A DNA stretch of 64,000 nt from Strongylocentrotus droebachiensis (lineage: Eukaryota; Echinodermata; Echinoidea; Camarodonta; Strongylocentrotidae): NCBI GenBank assembly GCA_035222895.1, contig JAVYIG010000172.1, positions 496,001 to 560,000 on the forward strand. Direction: 5' to 3'. Below, piece by piece: positions 47,766 through 59,075 of this stretch. Position 1 is the stretch's first letter. The number at the start of each line of letters is the position of its first letter. The position numbers were made by a program, and so were the translations under genes. The notes beneath the pieces were generated by a model that was not told where the DNA came from, did no database searches, and was given only the letters and a program-made list of their open reading frames with translations.

Positions 47766-48316
47766 GATTAATGTCTTTCCAAACGACATGTAATGCTCAC
47801 ATGTTTCAAAAGGTAGTGTACATAAGATTATTGAAATTGCGCTAATTTGATATTTTAAAATAAAAGTCTTTTCAATCGCGTCAGTTTGGGATAATGACAA
47901 TAAACGTATGCTACTAACATTACCATGACAACCAAACGTATATTCTTAAGAATAAAATCATGGACAGAGAAAAACAGAAGATACTTAAGAAATAGATAAT
48001 AAGAAGAAACACCACGTCAGCCCCGTCTGCAATATTAGCTCTAAAAGAAGACAAACGTAGCATTGGAGAGGGAGAAACAGAGAGAGAGAGAGAGGTGGTG
48101 GGGGGGGGGGGGGGGGTAGAGAACGAAAGGGTGTGCAATGAAATTACATTTATTTTGTATAGTTGTAAGACATGAGATGTTGCATCAGATACATCAACAC
48201 ATCTAAGGAAGATATGAAGACAGCGCGATAAAGAAAAATGCAACTTCGACATGGAAATAAAAGCAGTCTTTTAGATCTCCTGTAGACACACATAATGAGC
48301 ATATATTTTCACTTAC

Positions 48317-48590
48317 CCGCAGCAATACAGCGTCGAAGTTGAGTTTCAGTTCTAATTTATGCTACGCAGAGGAATGGAAAATCATTCCTTAAAAGCGATT
48401 CCTCGTACATCTGATGGGCTGCATGCCGGAGCGAGCGGTTTTGCAGTGTTGAAACGCGGGAGTCGTCTGCTACATGAATACAAAAGCAAACACACATCGC
48501 TTTCTTCCCTATTTAGCTCGCTCGTTGAACTATGTTGTGTGTTTGCATGGAGCGTGCGTGCGTAGGTAGTGAGTGTGTGTGCGTAGGTAA
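48317..48590 (-). promoter_or_regulatory. Probable 5' UTR exon and promoter of the PLPPR-type gene
   Basis: On the minus strand a good donor (GCTGCGG|gtaagtg) ends at 48317. The upstream region is GC-richer than its surroundings. It would splice to the acceptor at 42926 just before the start codon. The transcription start is not located; a MITE lies immediately upstream (48593-48895). Confidence 0.45.
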
Positions 48591-48592
48591 AC

Positions 48593-48895
48593 GCCATCAA
48601 CCGCGGACCACTCCATAGAAAACTACCGCAAACCGAGGACGTACCTGCAATGGGGGACCGTCCACGGTTGCGATCCTGGTTTTCGCCGTATAAAATTTAC
48701 GACGTAGGGGGCGTTTGAATATTAGATGTCACAGCGTGTAGCCAACATCGAGTGGATCAATCCTACGTGTATCGCGAAATGTCACAGCGCCCCCTTCGAT
48801 GACTGCGCGGGAAAGGCGCGCTACCTGCTATCATCCCATAGCAGTTCCGTCCGCGGTTTAATGTAGTTTTCTATGGAGTGGTCCGCGGTTGAAGG
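48593..48895. mobile_element. 303-bp MITE with ~33-bp near-perfect TIRs
   Basis: The left end gccatcaaccgcggaccact continues ccatagaaaactac. The right end gtagttttctatggagtggt continues ccgcggttgaaggc and is its inverse with one mismatch. The interior is CpG-rich (gtcacagcg words). No ORF. It abuts the candidate PLPPR promoter. Confidence 0.8.
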
Positions 48896-50550
48896 CAATT
48901 ACCCATGCACACACACACAAGTACTAAACTTGGTCCACGTTTGACGCCATAAACGTGTAGTGGTGAGTGTGTTTGAGTAACAGCTTTTATCGCTATTGCA
49001 AGCCGTCTATTGAGATAATAGCTGCCTGGCTAAATATAATCATTTCCCAAAATGATAATTGTGTCAATAGGTAGCATGAAGAAAACAATGCTATATTTAG
49101 ACGGGCGAGTTCTACATCAGCATCGAATTTAAAACACCTGCAATTTGTTCCAACTATGAACAGCGTCCAATTGCAGAGTGTATTTATGCTTCCATAAAAT
49201 GAATAGAAACAGGATGAATGATAATGTGGGATTATTCAATCGTTTAAAACTTAACCTGTTGCTTGCAATACCTTCCATAATGTTTTTAAAAAGTCAATCG
49301 ATGGCCGTCCACTCAATACATAAAACATATTTACTGCTTTTGTTAAGATATCTATTATCAACGTATGTACAATGGATACAGATTTTATTCTGTATATATC
49401 ACTTTTTATACACAAAATCACAAGCACAAATCAGTCAAAATTACTGGAAAATAGCAGTTTATTAATTTAATAATTGAAATCATGAAATAATTTTGACAAA
49501 TAGTTCCAAGAAGAAATGGCCTGTGAGACATCCCATTTATCTGAAGGCCCAAATTTGTGGATCCCATGAATCGTCTGAAGATGACTTTTCTGAAGGTCTA
49601 CGTTCGGCCTCTAGAAACGGACCCTAATGGTCCTCCGGTCTCATGGACGTTCCGATAACTCGGCTGCATAGCCATTACATGTAAAAACTGAGCTTACAAC
49701 TATTAGTTCAGTGCTTTCACTATGCGTTAAATTTTAGTGTAGAAAGGTACTTTTTTTTTAAAAATCAATAAATCACAAATCACACAATTTTTATTATTTC
49801 TTTGGAATAGCAATTATGGTACGCCTTATGTGCATCTAATAGAGATCATTAGCAAACAAAATAGAAAAGAAAAGAAAAATCTCATTTTTTTTGCAAAATA
49901 AATGATTCAGATTTCCTTGACACTTTTCAAATGGCCACCAAAATAATTTCATAAAGACGACTTGCAGAATAATTAAAACAGTTAATTCATAAGCTTCCAC
50001 GTTTCGTACATGTTTACATAATGTCATACCTATGCTAGGAATTATAATAAAAATATATTATGATGAATTATACAATGCCTTTGATATTATCAGGTTATGA
50101 TTAGCATTTACAATTAAAATTAACTTATAAGGCATCTTAAAGACCTTACACCCAAGGCTCACGCGTACGAGTATGATAATTGTGCCTACTTATAAAACAT
50201 AGTCAAAATATGTACATCGATGTAAGAGATTGATCAACCAAAAGTATCCTATCAAATAAAAAGGGGTTATATTAGGTAGCTTAAACAGACACCGAGATGT
50301 GATTGGTCCTAAGCTCGTCACCTGATATCGATTGCGAGGAGCGTTATATTTTCCTAGCCGGTCACTTTCGATGGTTATATTCACCAGCTGGTGATATGAA
50401 TATAGTTGTAATCAATGCATGTCGCCCTCTTGAGGACTGTTTGTCACCAGTCACACAAATAACACCCACTTCCCTTGAAATTATTTTATCCACATTCCCC
50501 CCCCCCAAAAAAAAAAAAAAAATTTCGTCAATTTTTATTCTCACTTTTTT

Positions 50551-51232
50551 TTTCCTGACATTTTGTTTGTTCTCGATTTTCTTTCTTCTTTTCAAACCCA
50601 GGCAATCTAATATTGACTGGCCGGAGATATATACCAGTCTTCGGACATGATGGGAGTTATATTTTCCCTCAACGCTGCGCGCTTTGGGAAAATATAGCCA
50701 CTTGGGAAAATGTAAGTCCCTTCAGCGGTCCAAAGAATGTTATATATACACCCCCTGCCAGTCAATATCTGTATAATAGGATTAGGGTTGCGATCTAGTT
50801 TTAGGCTTGGTGTGAAATTAGGTTTAGTTTTCATGTTCAGGTTATATGGTTGAATTGATGAATTCGGAAATTAACCATCGAGTAATATCGATTTCCTGAC
50901 ATTTTGTTTGTTCTCGATTTTCTTTCTTCTTTTCAAACCCAGGCAATCTAATATTGACTGGCCGGAGATATATACCAGTCTTCGGACATGATGGGAGTTA
51001 TATTTTCCCTCAACGCTGCGCGCCTTGGGAAAATATAGCCACTTGGGAAAATGTAAGTCCCTTCAGCGGTCCAAAGAATGTTATATATACACCCCCTGCC
51101 AGTCAATATCTGTATAATAGGATTAGGGTTGCGATCTAGTTTTAGGCTTGGTGTGAAATTAGGTTTAGTTTTCATGTTCAGGTTATATGGTTGAATTGAT
51201 GAATTCGGAAATTAACCATCGAGTAATAGAGC
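50551..51232. repeat. Two near-identical 341-bp tandem copies
   Basis: Unit 1 starts near 50551 (tttcctgacattttgtttgt) and unit 2 near 50892. The copies match base for base over the stretches I compared, except a T/C in cgcgctttggg versus cgcgccttggg. Each unit contains a hairpin, tatattttccct facing tgggaaaatata. The paired ORFs in both copies are mere consequences of the duplication. Confidence 0.92.
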
Positions 51233-52593
51233 CGTCTGAGCATGTGTCTTATAATCATTAGGTCAAGATTCTGGCCTAAGAGCGTTTGAAAAGTAGAAAC
51301 ATAATTATATTGTAGTTTAAGTAGCTTCTATTCTGGTATTCTAACTCTCAGAAAATGCTCATTAAATCTGTAAATTGCATTGATAGGACCCAATGGAAAA
51401 CTGTTCTTTTTCTATTATATTTGTAGAGTAACAACAAAAGATGAGTGGTTGTACCAATATAACCGTTACGGTTCTGGTTTGAGTGCGATTAAAACACAGA
51501 ACAAGTAGTCGTTGAAACTTATCATTTCATGCCAGTCATGCTAGAGTTAGTAATGAATGGTAACATTGGTACATTGGTACATTGTAAAATTTTAATGTAA
51601 AATATCACAGAAACACAACTTCATCAAGTTCATACAACCTTAATCACGTTTTATCAATATTATATGTACAAGCAATGTTAGCAGAATTATGTTTCACACT
51701 ATTATTCAATATATATCATACAACTAAGACTTTATTCGAAATCCAAACCTACGACTCAATACCTAAGAATCTACTGCAATCTCCCTTTCATGTCAGTGGC
51801 TGAGACAGAATGATTTTCTTCATGGAGACCACTTCTTCTTGGTACGTTGCAATTCCCAGATCAGATGGAATGAAAAACATTACGTGTATCTCTTTCAAGT
51901 AAAAACGTAGAATGCTGCCAGAATTAGAACATTTATGAAGGCGGTTAAACAAGAAAGAACCATTAAACAGAGGACCATCACACTGAAACTAGGTTTCTGT
52001 ACGTCTCATTTCATCATTATCTTCCAAAAAATTGTTAGAAATCTCCAAAGTTTCATTGGCAAGGCTGAATGTTCAACTAGTCTCCATAACGAGAAGGATA
52101 AACCCCGAGTATCAGTACAGCTAATTAACATTAATAAACAAAGGTTCTCTAAATCGCGAAACTCTAACAAAAACCGTTGAAAAGGAAATGGAACTAATAG
52201 CAGTCTCAAATCGCGCCGTCTTGGCGGATGGCAAGAAGATATGATGAGATCCAGCCATGATCAATATTCGAAACGAAGTTGTTGCACTTTCCTTAATATC
52301 CATCTCCATTCTGGCTGGTCACTGACAACAATATACTTTTTGTTTAACATTTCGCTCCGTATTACCGTGCACGTTAAAGAGTAGGCACTCTAAGTTCTCG
52401 AATAAGAACGACACTACTATAAGCCCAATCCTTCATAACTCTTCATTTTGGAGTCAAATGATACTCTCATCTTTAAGAGAAAACTCCAACAACCCAAATT
52501 GTAGTCTTCCCTGATCACCAGTAAACGTTTGATGTAGAGCAGGACTAAATAAATTCCTATTTTAGCGCTTATATTGAAATCACTGAACGCGGA

Positions 52594-52886
52594 AGCTGTG
52601 TCGTTTGACAAATAGTAGCTTTTTACCACCGATTCGCTTTGCTTAACTGCTACTTTGTTTAACATTTCACTCACTTATTTATAAAGCATTATTGAGAGAA
52701 TATGACCAGCCCACGGTGAGGATAGTGAATGAGACACTTAATTATTGTCAAACGATTTGCTTTGCTTAACTGCTACTTCGTCTAACATTTCACTCATTTA
52801 TATTAAAATCAATATTGACAGAGAATATAATCCGCTCAGGGCGAGGATATTACGAATGAAATGAGACACTTATTGTCAAACAGCAA
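52594..52886. repeat. Diverged tandem duplication, unit about 145 bp
   Basis: Words gctttgcttaactgctact, taacatttcactca, gagaatat and gagacactta occur in the same order twice. The copies differ by substitutions and small indels, so this is older than the 341-bp duplication. Confidence 0.7.
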
Positions 52887-54014
52887 GACTATACATGATA
52901 TGAATCTCTTCACACATGCTAATGAAAATGTAATCGATACAGTCTCCTAGGTACTGTGATGAGATAGTTTCTCAATCACCTGAATGTTAATTACTAAAGC
53001 GCGCTCATGGCGTAGGAAAAAAAGCATAGGCAAAGGCAACAATAATTCGAGGAAGCTGGCAATTTCGCACGTAACCCAATGATTTACATCAGTGAACTTT
53101 ATGAAATTCTCGCTAACGCCAATACGCCCAACATGCCCGGGTGTAGCCTCTTGGAATTTATTTTGTACCACTTCCGAGACTTATTTTTAGTTTGTTTTAA
53201 AATATTTTCATACGTTTTTTTTTTATGATCCACTTTTAAAATCGCTTGGAAATCGTGTTAATTACTTTGATTACAGTCGGAAAATTAAGTACACACACAC
53301 ACCGAATCAACGCCGGCATGCACAATGCAGTGCACGAAATAGACCGGAAGCGACTTGGCCACCAAACTATCCCAGAGTGCACTTGAAATGGGGCCTGAAC
53401 AGAACATACGGGTATTTTTTAAACATATTGGAGATATCAAGAATTGACATTACAGAGTGGCCAAAGTGTATAAACGGATTCGCCATGTTTCAACAGAGTA
53501 AATGGCAGAGCTCATAATTCTTCAGAAAATCAGCTTAATGTGATGGCATTTTTCGCCTATCACCTGTCTTAAGCTTGCACGTAAAGCTCGTAATCATCAG
53601 GCCTTGATCCTGAAGCTAGAAATGTCATCTCAGCATGGAACGCAAAGTACATCTTCTTGTCACAATCTACAATTTGAGCGACTACCGCTTGGTGTCAGGC
53701 ATTAATCATCATTACCAAGTCCCTCGAAGACAACTTATAGCAATCGGTCCCCTAGTTACTTACTTGCAAGCATACACATGCTTTCTTTGCAGCCAGGTAA
53801 AACAAAACAAATCAAACATATTCTTAGCTTTCCATGCGAATGATGGTCTACATAATACAGCATTTTTAATGAACGTAAGATATGTTGTTGAATGATCAAG
53901 TTCGAACGAAGAAGATGATTAGCTCAAAGCTTACATTTCTAACTTGAAGATGACCATAATAGTTACAAATGCTATTATTGGTATGACATGAAGTTTGAGC
54001 AGCTTTCTCGGGAT

Positions 54015-55310
54015 TCATTCACATTTTCGGCCGCAGAGAATCTTCAGAACAGTTTTCCGAATAAGGGGTTGAGCCATAGCGTATGCAAAAGGATTAATCA
54101 AGCTATTACTATATGATAGCCAACGAGATATCTCCATGAAACTGAAGACACTGTTGATGCGGTCAAAGACATCTTTAAAGAGGGAATGTATCGTGATGCT
54201 AACAATGTTGGGTAGACAAGTCGCAACGAAGGCGAGGACCAAAAATGTCATGGTACGCATTGCCTTCCGACCTTCGGGTGAAATTCCACTTTTGGATGTC
54301 TTGCTTATCCTTTTGTCTACAGAAATACCGCACCTATGTCCCTTCGAAACGTGGTTTCTTTTGGTTTTGGTGTGAAAAGTGTTTTGCGATCTGTCATTGA
54401 CTTTTTCAAACCGTGAGCTCGTGATATCACTTTCTCTTCCTTTCTGCGTTCGCTCAGAATCACTTGAAACCTGCAATGAAATGCTTAATATACTAACAGT
54501 ATCTACCAGGCTTGTAAAAGCAACACCGTCCTTTTTAGATTTATCTCCAACCTCACTTGAGCCACCTGTCTCACCACTGCCTACATGATGTGGAACGATG
54601 TTTCTTTTCTTGAGACCTTTGAAAAGATGTCCATACCCAATGTTTCTCACCCGAAGGTACACACGAAGATAAAAACCAGCTATAATGAGGAAAGGCCCAA
54701 CCATTCTGAGGATGGAAACTAAAATCGTTGTGGTTTTCGTCTGCAAATAATTCGGTGTTGAAAAACCAGAAGATGAAAATTTGTTATTTGGATCTACAAA
54801 GTCCCAGACAGAAGTGATCATCATCCACAGTCCAAACGACAGTATCCATGTTCCAATATTCACAACGGTGGCTTTGTGGATGCTTTTCCGTTGGAAATGT
54901 TTGATTGGATGCAGTATGGCAATGTAACGGTCGATGCAAATGACGATGACACCACACACTGAAACACTAAGGATCGAGTTCTGGAATCCTAGAAACAAGA
55001 TACTCGCTACCCTACCGAAGTGCCATCCATTGTAGAGGTGAACCGTCGAGCGAAGCGGCATACAGACGAGTCCAACAAGAAGATCTGCAATAGTAATATT
55101 GAAGATATAGCAGTTGGCGTAAGTTCGAAGTTTCCTTTCAACGTAAAATGCTGCCAGAATAAGTGCGTTTGTGAAGACCGTTAGCCCAGCCAGAGCCACT
55201 AAAATGAAGAACACCACGTTGAGCCGTGGTTCTTGTTGATCTTTTATAATATGATCCGACAGGTTATCACAGGTCTTCAGAGTTCCATTGCATATACCCC
55301 GGATCTCCAT
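54015..55310 (-). CDS. Orphan class A (rhodopsin-type) GPCR, receptor 1 of the cluster
   Basis: Intronless frame. The ATG at 55310 (MEIRGICNGT) is preferred over the upstream ATG at 55382, because the extra 24 residues are Phe-rich with no family counterpart. It encodes 431 residues with seven helices. Landmarks: Asn in TM1 (TVFTNALIL), NITIADLLVG in TM2 with Asp76, CIDRYIAI (Arg128) ending TM3, Trp155 in TM4, Pro206 and Tyr214 in TM5, CLPNIV in TM6, and NSLINPFAYA (NPxxY) in TM7. The third cytosolic loop is long and polar. The N-tail has NGT and NLS sequons, and helix 8 ends CGRKCE. It lacks the TM3 cysteine (Ser103 there) and any ECL2 cysteine, has Gln at 3.32 so it is not a typical amine receptor, and has Cys for the TM6 toggle Trp. 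Single-exon, tandem, lineage-specific receptors like these are known in sea urchins; the ligand is unknown. Confidence 0.92.
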   Translation of the reverse strand: MEIRGICNGTLKTCDNLSDHIIKDQQEPRLNVVFFILVALAGLTVFTNALILAAFYVERKLRTYANCYIFNITIADLLVGLVCMPLRSTVHLYNGWHFGRVASILFLGFQNSILSVSVCGVIVICIDRYIAILHPIKHFQRKSIHKATVVNIGTWILSFGLWMMITSVWDFVDPNNKFSSSGFSTPNYLQTKTTTILVSILRMVGPFLIIAGFYLRVYLRVRNIGYGHLFKGLKKRNIVPHHVGSGETGGSSEVGDKSKKDGVAFTSLVDTVSILSISLQVSSDSERTQKGRESDITSSRFEKVNDRSQNTFHTKTKRNHVSKGHRCGISVDKRISKTSKSGISPEGRKAMRTMTFLVLAFVATCLPNIVSITIHSLFKDVFDRINSVFSFMEISRWLSYSNSLINPFAYAMAQPLIRKTVLKILCGRKCE

Positions 55311-57184
55311 ACGGAAACTAAAACCCAGGTAGGTCAGCAATATATCGAAGAAAAAACAGAAAAAAACAGAAGAAGACCACAAAAAAAAAAAAAAAAAATT
55401 GTAAAAAGAAGAAGATCAAATGGCAGCAGTTTATTCCTTGTAGCGGATGAGATAAATGGGTGTGGTAAAAGCCAGTGACGTCTTGTCACCCTCTGATTCT
55501 TACTTCTCTTGTTTTATATTTTCCTCCACACAATCAGTGACGAAAATAGTATTTTTACCTGTGTGTGTTCAGCCATTCGAGAGGTCTGTGGAAGACCAGC
55601 GCTTTATAGATATCTCTATGTAATGAGCGAGTCGGTGTTTTGATATTAGGGAGGAAAGTCTGAATATCTAACATTATGCATGATACTTGATCATCAGTGC
55701 TGTTGTGGGCGGAGGAGAAAAACCTTATTGTACCTGCCTCTCTCTCTCTCTCTCTCGTTTCTTTCCCATATGAGATTTATTCGATTGGCAATAAAGAGAA
55801 GAACCGCCATTCATTGGTGAAACTTCCCGTTCTGTCTATTTGTCCAGGCTTGTCTTTGGAAGGCATCAATGAGATTATATTGCCACATTATGACGACAGA
55901 TATTACGAATGGATCGAAATAATGAATTCGTGACTATCACAAATATGTTTGCTGTGGATACACTCAGATGAAACCATCTGTCACCCCTAGGTATTTGATA
56001 TCAGAAATCTCGGTGGATAAATCTAAGTGAGCTAAGCAAACATGGAACACGAATTGTCACGTTTTGATAAATTTGATGGCAGAATCCACAGTTGTTCAGA
56101 AAGTTAGATTTACCTGATGCGTTGAATTTCATTGTATAGGATTACTTATTATTTGCCTACGCACCATAAATTTCTGAACAATCTCTTAAAAATCTTCTCT
56201 GAAATATCAGAATTTTAGAAAAGAAAGTTTAATCCACTTAGATAAAGTCGTAAGATGGACGTTGATAGTTCTTGTCTGAGAATTTGAAGTAAACAACTAA
56301 AATCCAATCCACGAGATTAATGTTGTCATTTTGTTTGGCTACATTTGACTTTGAAGCTGATATCATGATTGATCTGATTGTGTATTCCATCAATTTACAA
56401 TAACGGGGACAAATTATTATAATCTAGTGATAAAAACACTTATTCATACTAATTGGAGGTGTCGTGATTCACTCACCTTACTCTAAATTAAAGAGTTGAG
56501 GGTTTGAATCAAATGAAAATTAGAGATCAAAATGTTTATCTATAATAATCATGATCAGACAACGAATATTAACAAATAAATGGGAATATTTGTATTGGCT
56601 TAATCTTACTTTTTCACAATATCAGATATACAGTTAAATAAGGATTATACGAACAACTGATTGAATAACTGTTTACAGATACTTTTAAATAGTTCTAAAG
56701 ATGAGCACGTCACCTCATCACTAAAGCTATGGTCACAATTCAGAGCAGCGACCGACCGATCAGTAGCCTGCTCGGTCGCTGCTGGAATTTAGGCATCGCC
56801 CAGCGATTAGGTCGGTGCCCGGGCGGCGACCGCCAAGGCACCGAGCGTATTTTGGGCGGCGAGTGAAAAGTGAGCAGGCGCCGCCCAAATTTTAACTCCG
56901 CGCTAAAACTTCAGCGGCGACCGAGCGATGCCCTAAAAACAAGCGGTGCCTTGGGCAGCCGCTGGGCAGAATTGGTTAAAAACTCGCCGCTCGGCCGCCG
57001 AGCAGGCTACTTTTGGGTAATGTGACCATAGCATAATAGGACATTATAACCACTGACAGTATGAGGTGTTCAACGAATTCATTGTCATGGACGTAGTGTC
57101 CTTTTTGCAGAAAGCCGATGATTATTCGTTCATGTTATTAAAAAATACTTGCATCCATACTTGCAAAAGTGCCTGTCTCTGTAT
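55311..57184. other. Intergenic region between receptors 1 and 2
   Basis: AT-rich, with a short CT tract (about 55738-55756) and a 309-bp MITE (56725-57033). A weak tRNA-like stretch (about 56455-56515, with gggtttgaatc resembling a B box) may be a SINE fragment. No gene recognised. Confidence 0.6.
56725..57033. mobile_element. GC-rich PIF/Harbinger-like MITE, 309 bp, TAA target duplication
   Basis: The left end agctatggtcacaattcag and right end gtaatgtgaccatagca are inverted. TAA flanks both sides (56722-56724 and 57034-57036). The interior is strikingly GC-rich with repeated ggcggcgaccg/cagcgaccgag words and internal partial inverted repeats (cagtagcctgctcgg against ccgagcaggctac). No ORF. 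Confidence 0.7.
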
Positions 57185-58441
57185 TCACCGGCATTTCCGG
57201 CAGAACAGAATATTTAGAATGGTTTTCCGAATCAGAGGTTGAGCCATGGCGTACGCAACAGGGTTGATCAAGCTGTTGCAGTATGATATCCAGCGACATA
57301 ATTCTGAGAATTTAAACACACTATTAATGACATTGAAGAGATCTGGAGAAAATGTATGTATGATGATGCTAATAATGTTTGGTAACCAAGTCACAAAGAA
57401 TGCTAGAACGATAAATGTCAAAGTATGCATTGCTTTGCGAGACTCTGTAGAACACGTACTTTGGGGGTTTTTAGTGACGCATTTAGACACCCTTGAATCA
57501 TGCTTCTCCTTTAAATTCAGTTGACTTTTACTCTCACATTCATCATTGTCTCTATCAGTGACATTGTCTTTATTTTGGCGCTGGGAATGACTTAAGAAAT
57601 ACGAAATACTTGATACAATCTCCGTTTCTTTTAGGCTGGTAGAAACAAAATCGTCTGCCTTGATTCTACCCAGCGCAAGCACTTCACTTAAACCACCACC
57701 CTCAGATTGACTTACAGGATGTGTGATGTATTTCTTTCTCTTCAGGCTAGCTGTGAGTTGTTTAGAGCCGATATTTCTCATCCGTAAGTAAAGCCGAAGG
57801 TAAGAGCAAGTTATAATGAGGAAAGGTCCAAAGAGCCTCATGAAGGAAACCAATACGGTGGTCGTTTTTGTCAAAGTATAGTTCGCTTTCGGCATGCCGG
57901 ATGGCGATATCGCTCCATTGGGCTGAATAAAATCCCACCCAGGAAAGATTATCATCCACACACCAAATGATAAGGCCCAAGTACCAATATTAACAATGGT
58001 CGCCTTGCGGATGCTTTTTCGTCGGTAATGCCATAAGGGATACAAAATAGCTAAATAACGATCCATGCAAATGGCAACTACGCCACACACAGAGACACTC
58101 AAAATAGAGTTCTGGAATCCCTTAAACAAAATACCTGCTACCCGCCCAAACTGCCATCCGTCATACAGTAAAATCGTAGAGCGAAGTGGCATGCAGGCGA
58201 ACCCCACGACAAGATCAGCAATGGTAATGTTGAAGATGTAGTGGTTAGGGTAAGTTTGTAGCTTCTTCTCGACGCAAAATGCTGCAAGAATAAGTGAGTT
58301 TGTGAAGACCGTTAAACCTGATAGAACTAGTAATATGAAAAATGTCACGCTGAACTTGGGTTGGGTATGTATCATGAGGGTGACGATGTTGGGTAACCAA
58401 GTCACAAAGAAAGCCATAACTATGAACACCAAGGCCCGCAT
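57185..58441 (-). CDS. Orphan class A GPCR, receptor 2, with a foreign TM6 helix fused to its N-terminus
   Basis: A 418-residue intronless frame. From residue 28 (PKFSVTFFILLVLSGLTVFT) it is a complete receptor of the same family: NITIADLVVG in TM2, CMDRYLAI, a TM4 Trp, GPFLIITCSY in TM5, TWLPNII in TM6, NSLINPVAYA in TM7. Residues 1-27, starting MRALVFIVMAFFVTWLPNIV, are not a normal N-tail. They copy the family's TM6, and the bases upstream are the remains of another receptor's third loop. So the 3' end of a decayed receptor is joined in frame to TM1 of this one. No other Met occurs before TM2, so translation must begin here or in an unseen leader exon. The product would have an extra N-terminal helix and no glycosylated tail. 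It may be functional, aberrant or a young pseudogene. It lacks the TM3 and ECL2 cysteines. Confidence 0.85.
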   Translation of the reverse strand: MRALVFIVMAFFVTWLPNIVTLMIHTQPKFSVTFFILLVLSGLTVFTNSLILAAFCVEKKLQTYPNHYIFNITIADLVVGFACMPLRSTILLYDGWQFGRVAGILFKGFQNSILSVSVCGVVAICMDRYLAILYPLWHYRRKSIRKATIVNIGTWALSFGVWMIIFPGWDFIQPNGAISPSGMPKANYTLTKTTTVLVSFMRLFGPFLIITCSYLRLYLRMRNIGSKQLTASLKRKKYITHPVSQSEGGGLSEVLALGRIKADDFVSTSLKETEIVSSISYFLSHSQRQNKDNVTDRDNDECESKSQLNLKEKHDSRVSKCVTKNPQSTCSTESRKAMHTLTFIVLAFFVTWLPNIISIIIHTFSPDLFNVINSVFKFSELCRWISYCNSLINPVAYAMAQPLIRKTILNILFCRKCR

Positions 58442-59075
58442 CGCTTGTTGTTTCTCCGGTGAAGTTCCACCTTTGGAACATATATTTCGGTGATCCCAGT
58501 AGGAAATGGCGTGATGACTCTGTTTTCCATATTTGGACGATAATGCACTGATTCACCATTGCCATCCAAAATGCATTTTAGTTTGTCATTAGGTTCTTCG
58601 TTGTTGAAGGCCCGACTGATGTAAACTCGCATGTTTAGTCTTTGGACTTTTTGACGAGATTGAATAAAACCTAATTTGAATTGAACTGAATTGACTGAAA
58701 TACTTGATAATGTAACCGTTTCCTCTAGGCCATTTAACATAACACTGCCTTCTTTGAGTCTGTTTTATCCTGTGTACTACATACTCATGGTAAATCATTC
58801 TCACTTTGGCATACACTGCGTCTACGGACCTTCTCTTTTTCGAGACCAGTCGGGATATGTTTACTGCCAATCGTTCTTAACCAGAAATATATACAAAATG
58901 GGGAAAACCGAGTTATGATGAGAAACGATTCAATCGCTCTAAGGATGGCGCCATTATGGTAGTTGTTTTTGCCAACGTTTATTTTGGTCTTGAAAACCCA
59001 AAATGATAAAATCCATGCAGGTATTCACCAAGGTAGCCTTAATTGCTTCTCAACTAAATGCTGATTAAATTTGAC
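58364..59075 (-). pseudogene. Decayed fourth GPCR of the cluster (TM4 to TM6 remnant)
   Basis: Read on the minus strand, pieces of the same receptor family appear in order but in shifting frames. A KATLVNT-like TM4 start near 59025 is followed by a TLAKTT-like piece before TM5. Then TIGSKHIPTGLEKEK near 58875-58830 corresponds to NIGxKHxxxGLKK in the intact paralogues. LEETVTLSSIS near 58725 corresponds to the third-loop LKESITLPSIS. Finally SPEKQQAMRALVFIVMAFF leads into TM6. Stops and frameshifts lie between them, and TM1-TM3 and TM7 are absent. The TM6 end is fused to receptor 2. This is a clear remnant whose exact left boundary is approximate. Confidence 0.8.

Larger units (their letters stand above)
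42926..48316. other. Probable PLPPR leader intron, about 5.4 kb
   Basis: AT-rich. Contains the foldback element at 44697-45510, GA tracts (44962-44997 and 46063-46079), G runs (46090-46098, 46200-46209 and 48100-48117) and a SINE-like fragment (47640-47765). No coding exon recognised. Confidence 0.55.
48896..54014. other. Intergenic region with a 341-bp tandem duplication
   Basis: AT-rich. The notable contents are the duplication at 50551-51232, a palindromic stretch around 50385-50405 (tattcaccagctggtgatat), and a diverged tandem repeat at about 52594-52886. No gene recognised. Confidence 0.6.

Noticed and set aside
50607..51175. Pair of ORFs apparently conserved between two loci
   Set aside because: They are the two copies of a recent 341-bp tandem duplication. 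Near-identity of all bases, not protein selection, explains the match.
51232..51290. tRNA-like words (gagccgtctgagca, ggtcaagattctgg)
   Set aside because: Spacing and stems do not form a cloverleaf.
55311..55382. Longer receptor 1 start at 55382
   Set aside because: The additional 24 residues are Phe-rich, lie next to an A/T homopolymer, and have no counterpart in receptor 3, whose N-tail matches a start near 55310.
56455..56515. tRNA-like sequence with a B-box-like gggtttgaatc
   Set aside because: No acceptor-stem pairing or anticodon arm could be drawn. At most it is a tRNA-derived SINE fragment.
58245..58870. Three overlapping minus-strand ORFs upstream of receptor 2
   Set aside because: They are out-of-frame or frameshifted pieces of the decayed receptor and are annotated together as a pseudogene.
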